Below, piece by piece: positions 62,431 through 64,000 of a stretch of 64,000 bases of DNA. The translations under genes were made by a program, and so were the position numbers. The stretch lies in NCBI GenBank assembly GCA_025266875.1, contig JALLLT010000009.1:930001-994000 (forward strand). The letters run 5' to 3'. The notes below the pieces were generated by a model. The model saw only the letters and a program-made list of their open reading frames with translations, made no database searches and had not been told where the DNA came from. This DNA is from Fennellomyces sp. T-0311. Taxonomy: Eukaryota; Mucoromycota; Mucoromycetes; Mucorales; Lichtheimiaceae. Every line of letters starts with the position of its first letter. Position 1 is the first letter of the stretch.

Positions 62431-63826
62431 ATGGTGGTGGTGATGGCCCGGAAGCCACGGAAGCAGGGTTGGTGGGCAAATTGCCCGAAACAGAAGCGCA
62501 GAAGTGGCAGGAGCAGGTGGTGGTGTGACTGGTGTTGTGGTGGCGTTTTCTTCGAGGAGAAGAGTTGCCGATCGAATTGCCATATGGTTAACCTTGCACG
62601 CATGGTCCGGAGACCAAGGTGCTTTGCAGCGGAAGCAAAGGTTTCCCGAGGCGGAAGACGACGAACCAGCACGCGAACCCGAACCAGAACCAGAAGACGA
62701 TGAAGCGGCATGCTTCGAAACTTTTGCACCAGAAGTGCGAACCTTGAGCGCAGGGTCAGGCTTACGACACTCCTCGGTCGAATGGTAACAATGACCATGT
62801 GTCTGGCAGTACTTCTTGTTGTTGCGCTCGGAGGGCGCGGACCTCTTGACGGCCTTGCCTTTGTTGTTGGCACCAGAGTCATAGGCGGCGGCTTGCTTGC
62901 TGTGCTGCGAGAGCACGACCTTGCCATATAGGTTGCGGGCCAGGTTGGCAGCTTGGTCGGTTGAGGCACGCTGGTCAGCGGACAAGTGAGCTTGCCCAAG
63001 GCTCACATGCTGCTGGAGCTCCGGAAGCAGGGAGTTGGTGAAGATGGTGGCGATGATGCGGCTGTCCTCACAACCTGCCTCGCGGCGAACCTTGTGGAAC
63101 CGATCGGTGTAGGACTCGACCGACTCGTTGCGCTGCATGCGCATGTTGACCAGTTCTTGCATGTGTTGCGCCTGGCGTTCGGCATCTTGAATGCCATACT
63201 TGTTGACGATGGTCTTGCGGGCGAACGACCAAGGCAAAGAGGCATGGGGCTTGAGGTGGTCGACGAACCAGGAGCGTTGATCCGGAGACAACATGCGGGG
63301 AAGGAGACGACACCAGGCAGAGTCCAAGTCTTGGCGTACGACTCGACGATGTCTTCGAACCGGTCGAGACACTCTTGCACGGAGGCAAAAATAGGCTTGG
63401 TGCGGTCGATACGTTGCCGGCCCACTGAAGTAGAGGTAGGTCCGAGGGCACGACAAGGCGGTTGGTGGCATTTGGAGCCGGGACAGGTGTTGCTGGCTGG
63501 GACTCGGCAGTCAACTTCTGGAGACTTGCTTGGAGGGACGCCAGGGAACGATCAGCCAGGTCATGGCGGGCAAGAGCAACTTGGAGCTGCTCTACCGGAA
63601 GATCCGTGCGAGACAACTGGATGGCCCAATGGATCAAATTCTGGGTGGCGCGGTCGACAGCTTCTTGAGCATGCTCAACGGGTGAGCGATCGCCGTTCGA
63701 GGTGCCAGGATCTTGCATTTCCAAGTCTAGGAAGTCTTGGTGAGCGTTGGTGGCATCTTGGTGACCGGATTGCTGGGGAATGGAACCAGTTTCGGAAGTG
63801 TTGGATGCGGTAGGTTGGTGAGACAT
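62386..63826 (-). pseudogene. Gag with two frame slips
   Basis: Starts MSHQPTASNTSETGS at 63826. The capsid-like region includes CLDRFEDIVESYAKTW and WFVDHLKPHASLPWSF, then a Ser/Gly-rich linker and a zinc knuckle CFRCKAPWSPDHACK (C-X2-C-X7-H-X-C). Coding jumps frames near 63420 (after PLLQWAG) and near 63330 (after VESYAKTW). Both look like single-base indels, so the frame is broken. Confidence 0.7.
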
Positions 63827-63872
63827 AGTGGATGGATAGAAATAAGATCAGACGAGAATTCGTTGAAAAAAA

Positions 63873-64000
63873 TGTTAAATCAGAGAGAGAGTAAATGTAA
63901 GAGACAAATATGTCAACGAGACTCAAAAAGGTAACTGACTTATTTCATATGTTTTGCTCTCTCTATTTATAATAAATGCTTATCCATGATGGGATTTCCT
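63873..64000 (-). repeat. 5' LTR of the gypsy element, partial
   Basis: 128 bases, one mismatch to the start of the other LTR; the rest lies outside the window. Confidence 0.92.

Larger units (their letters stand above)
58414..64000 (-). mobile_element. Ty3/gypsy chromovirus-type LTR retrotransposon (5' LTR cut by window end)
   Basis: Element on the minus strand. Its 3' LTR is 58414-58834 and its 5' LTR begins at 63873 and runs off the window. Order on the minus strand is gag, protease, reverse transcriptase, RNase H, integrase and chromodomain, the Ty3/gypsy order. LTR ends are TGTT...AACA. The purine-rich GGTGGGGGG lies directly before the 3' LTR. Frames are interrupted in gag and in the reverse transcriptase, so this copy is probably not autonomous as read. 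Confidence 0.93.

Noticed and set aside
62986..63813. 275-aa plus-strand frame across gag
   Set aside because: It is the complement of GC-rich gag sequence in a minus-strand retrotransposon and has no domain of its own.

Overview
The window is nuclear DNA from a filamentous fungus. Genes carry many short spliceosomal introns (mostly 49-78 bp), with GTRNGT-like donors and CTRAY-type branch points. The gene set (TRAPPC11, KNL1/Spc7, GID4, Vac7, GLT1, IMP4, BMT2, a five-unit polyubiquitin, dihydropteridine reductase) together with a Plavaka-like DNA transposon, LINE relics and a Ty3/gypsy chromovirus points to Mucoromycota, probably Mucorales. That placement is inference. I did the exon joining by hand; in every gene called complete below the exon lengths sum to a multiple of three.

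Layout. 0.1-0.65 kb: part of an unidentified minus-strand gene. 0.8-5.3 kb: TRAPPC11 (+), 16 exons. 5.5-7.4 kb: an unidentified, largely disordered protein (+). 7.4-11.1 kb: AT-rich with no supported gene. 11.1-17.3 kb: GID4/Vid24 (+), then kinetochore KNL1/Spc7 (-, 18 exons) and mitochondrial-type NADH-cytochrome b5 reductase (-). 17.3-20.0 kb: gene-poor, with a dead LINE fragment. 20.0-27.2 kb: small membrane protein (-), dihydropteridine reductase (+), Vac7-like vacuolar protein (-), large type II membrane glycosyltransferase (-). 27.2-31.0 kb: gene-poor. 31.1-34.4 kb: polyubiquitin (+), HAD hydrolase with an 11-nt microexon (-), unidentified 200-aa protein (-). 34.4-44 kb: repeat-rich, with a second LINE fragment, a hairpin repeat and a roughly 5.5-kb Plavaka-like transposon carrying two divergent genes. 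44.1-46.5 kb: two ribosome-biogenesis genes (BMT2 and IMP4, both -). 46.6-50.1 kb: gene-poor with an F-box-like relic. 50.1-56.7 kb: single-chain NADH-glutamate synthase GLT1 (+). 58.4-64.0 kb: minus-strand Ty3/gypsy retrotransposon with a chromodomain; its 5' LTR is cut by the window end.

These are ordinary eukaryotic genes read independently, with no operons. Functional themes that recur are nitrogen and amino-acid metabolism (GLT1, dihydropteridine reductase), ubiquitin-dependent control (polyubiquitin, GID4), membrane trafficking and organelle maintenance (TRAPPC11, Vac7) and rRNA processing (IMP4, BMT2). The most unusual observations are the two-gene Plavaka-like element, the IMP4 gene whose first coding exon is only the ATG, the 11-nt microexon in the HAD gene, several in-frame stop-free introns of length 3n that would mislead annotation, and a near-identical-LTR chromovirus whose reading frames are nevertheless broken.
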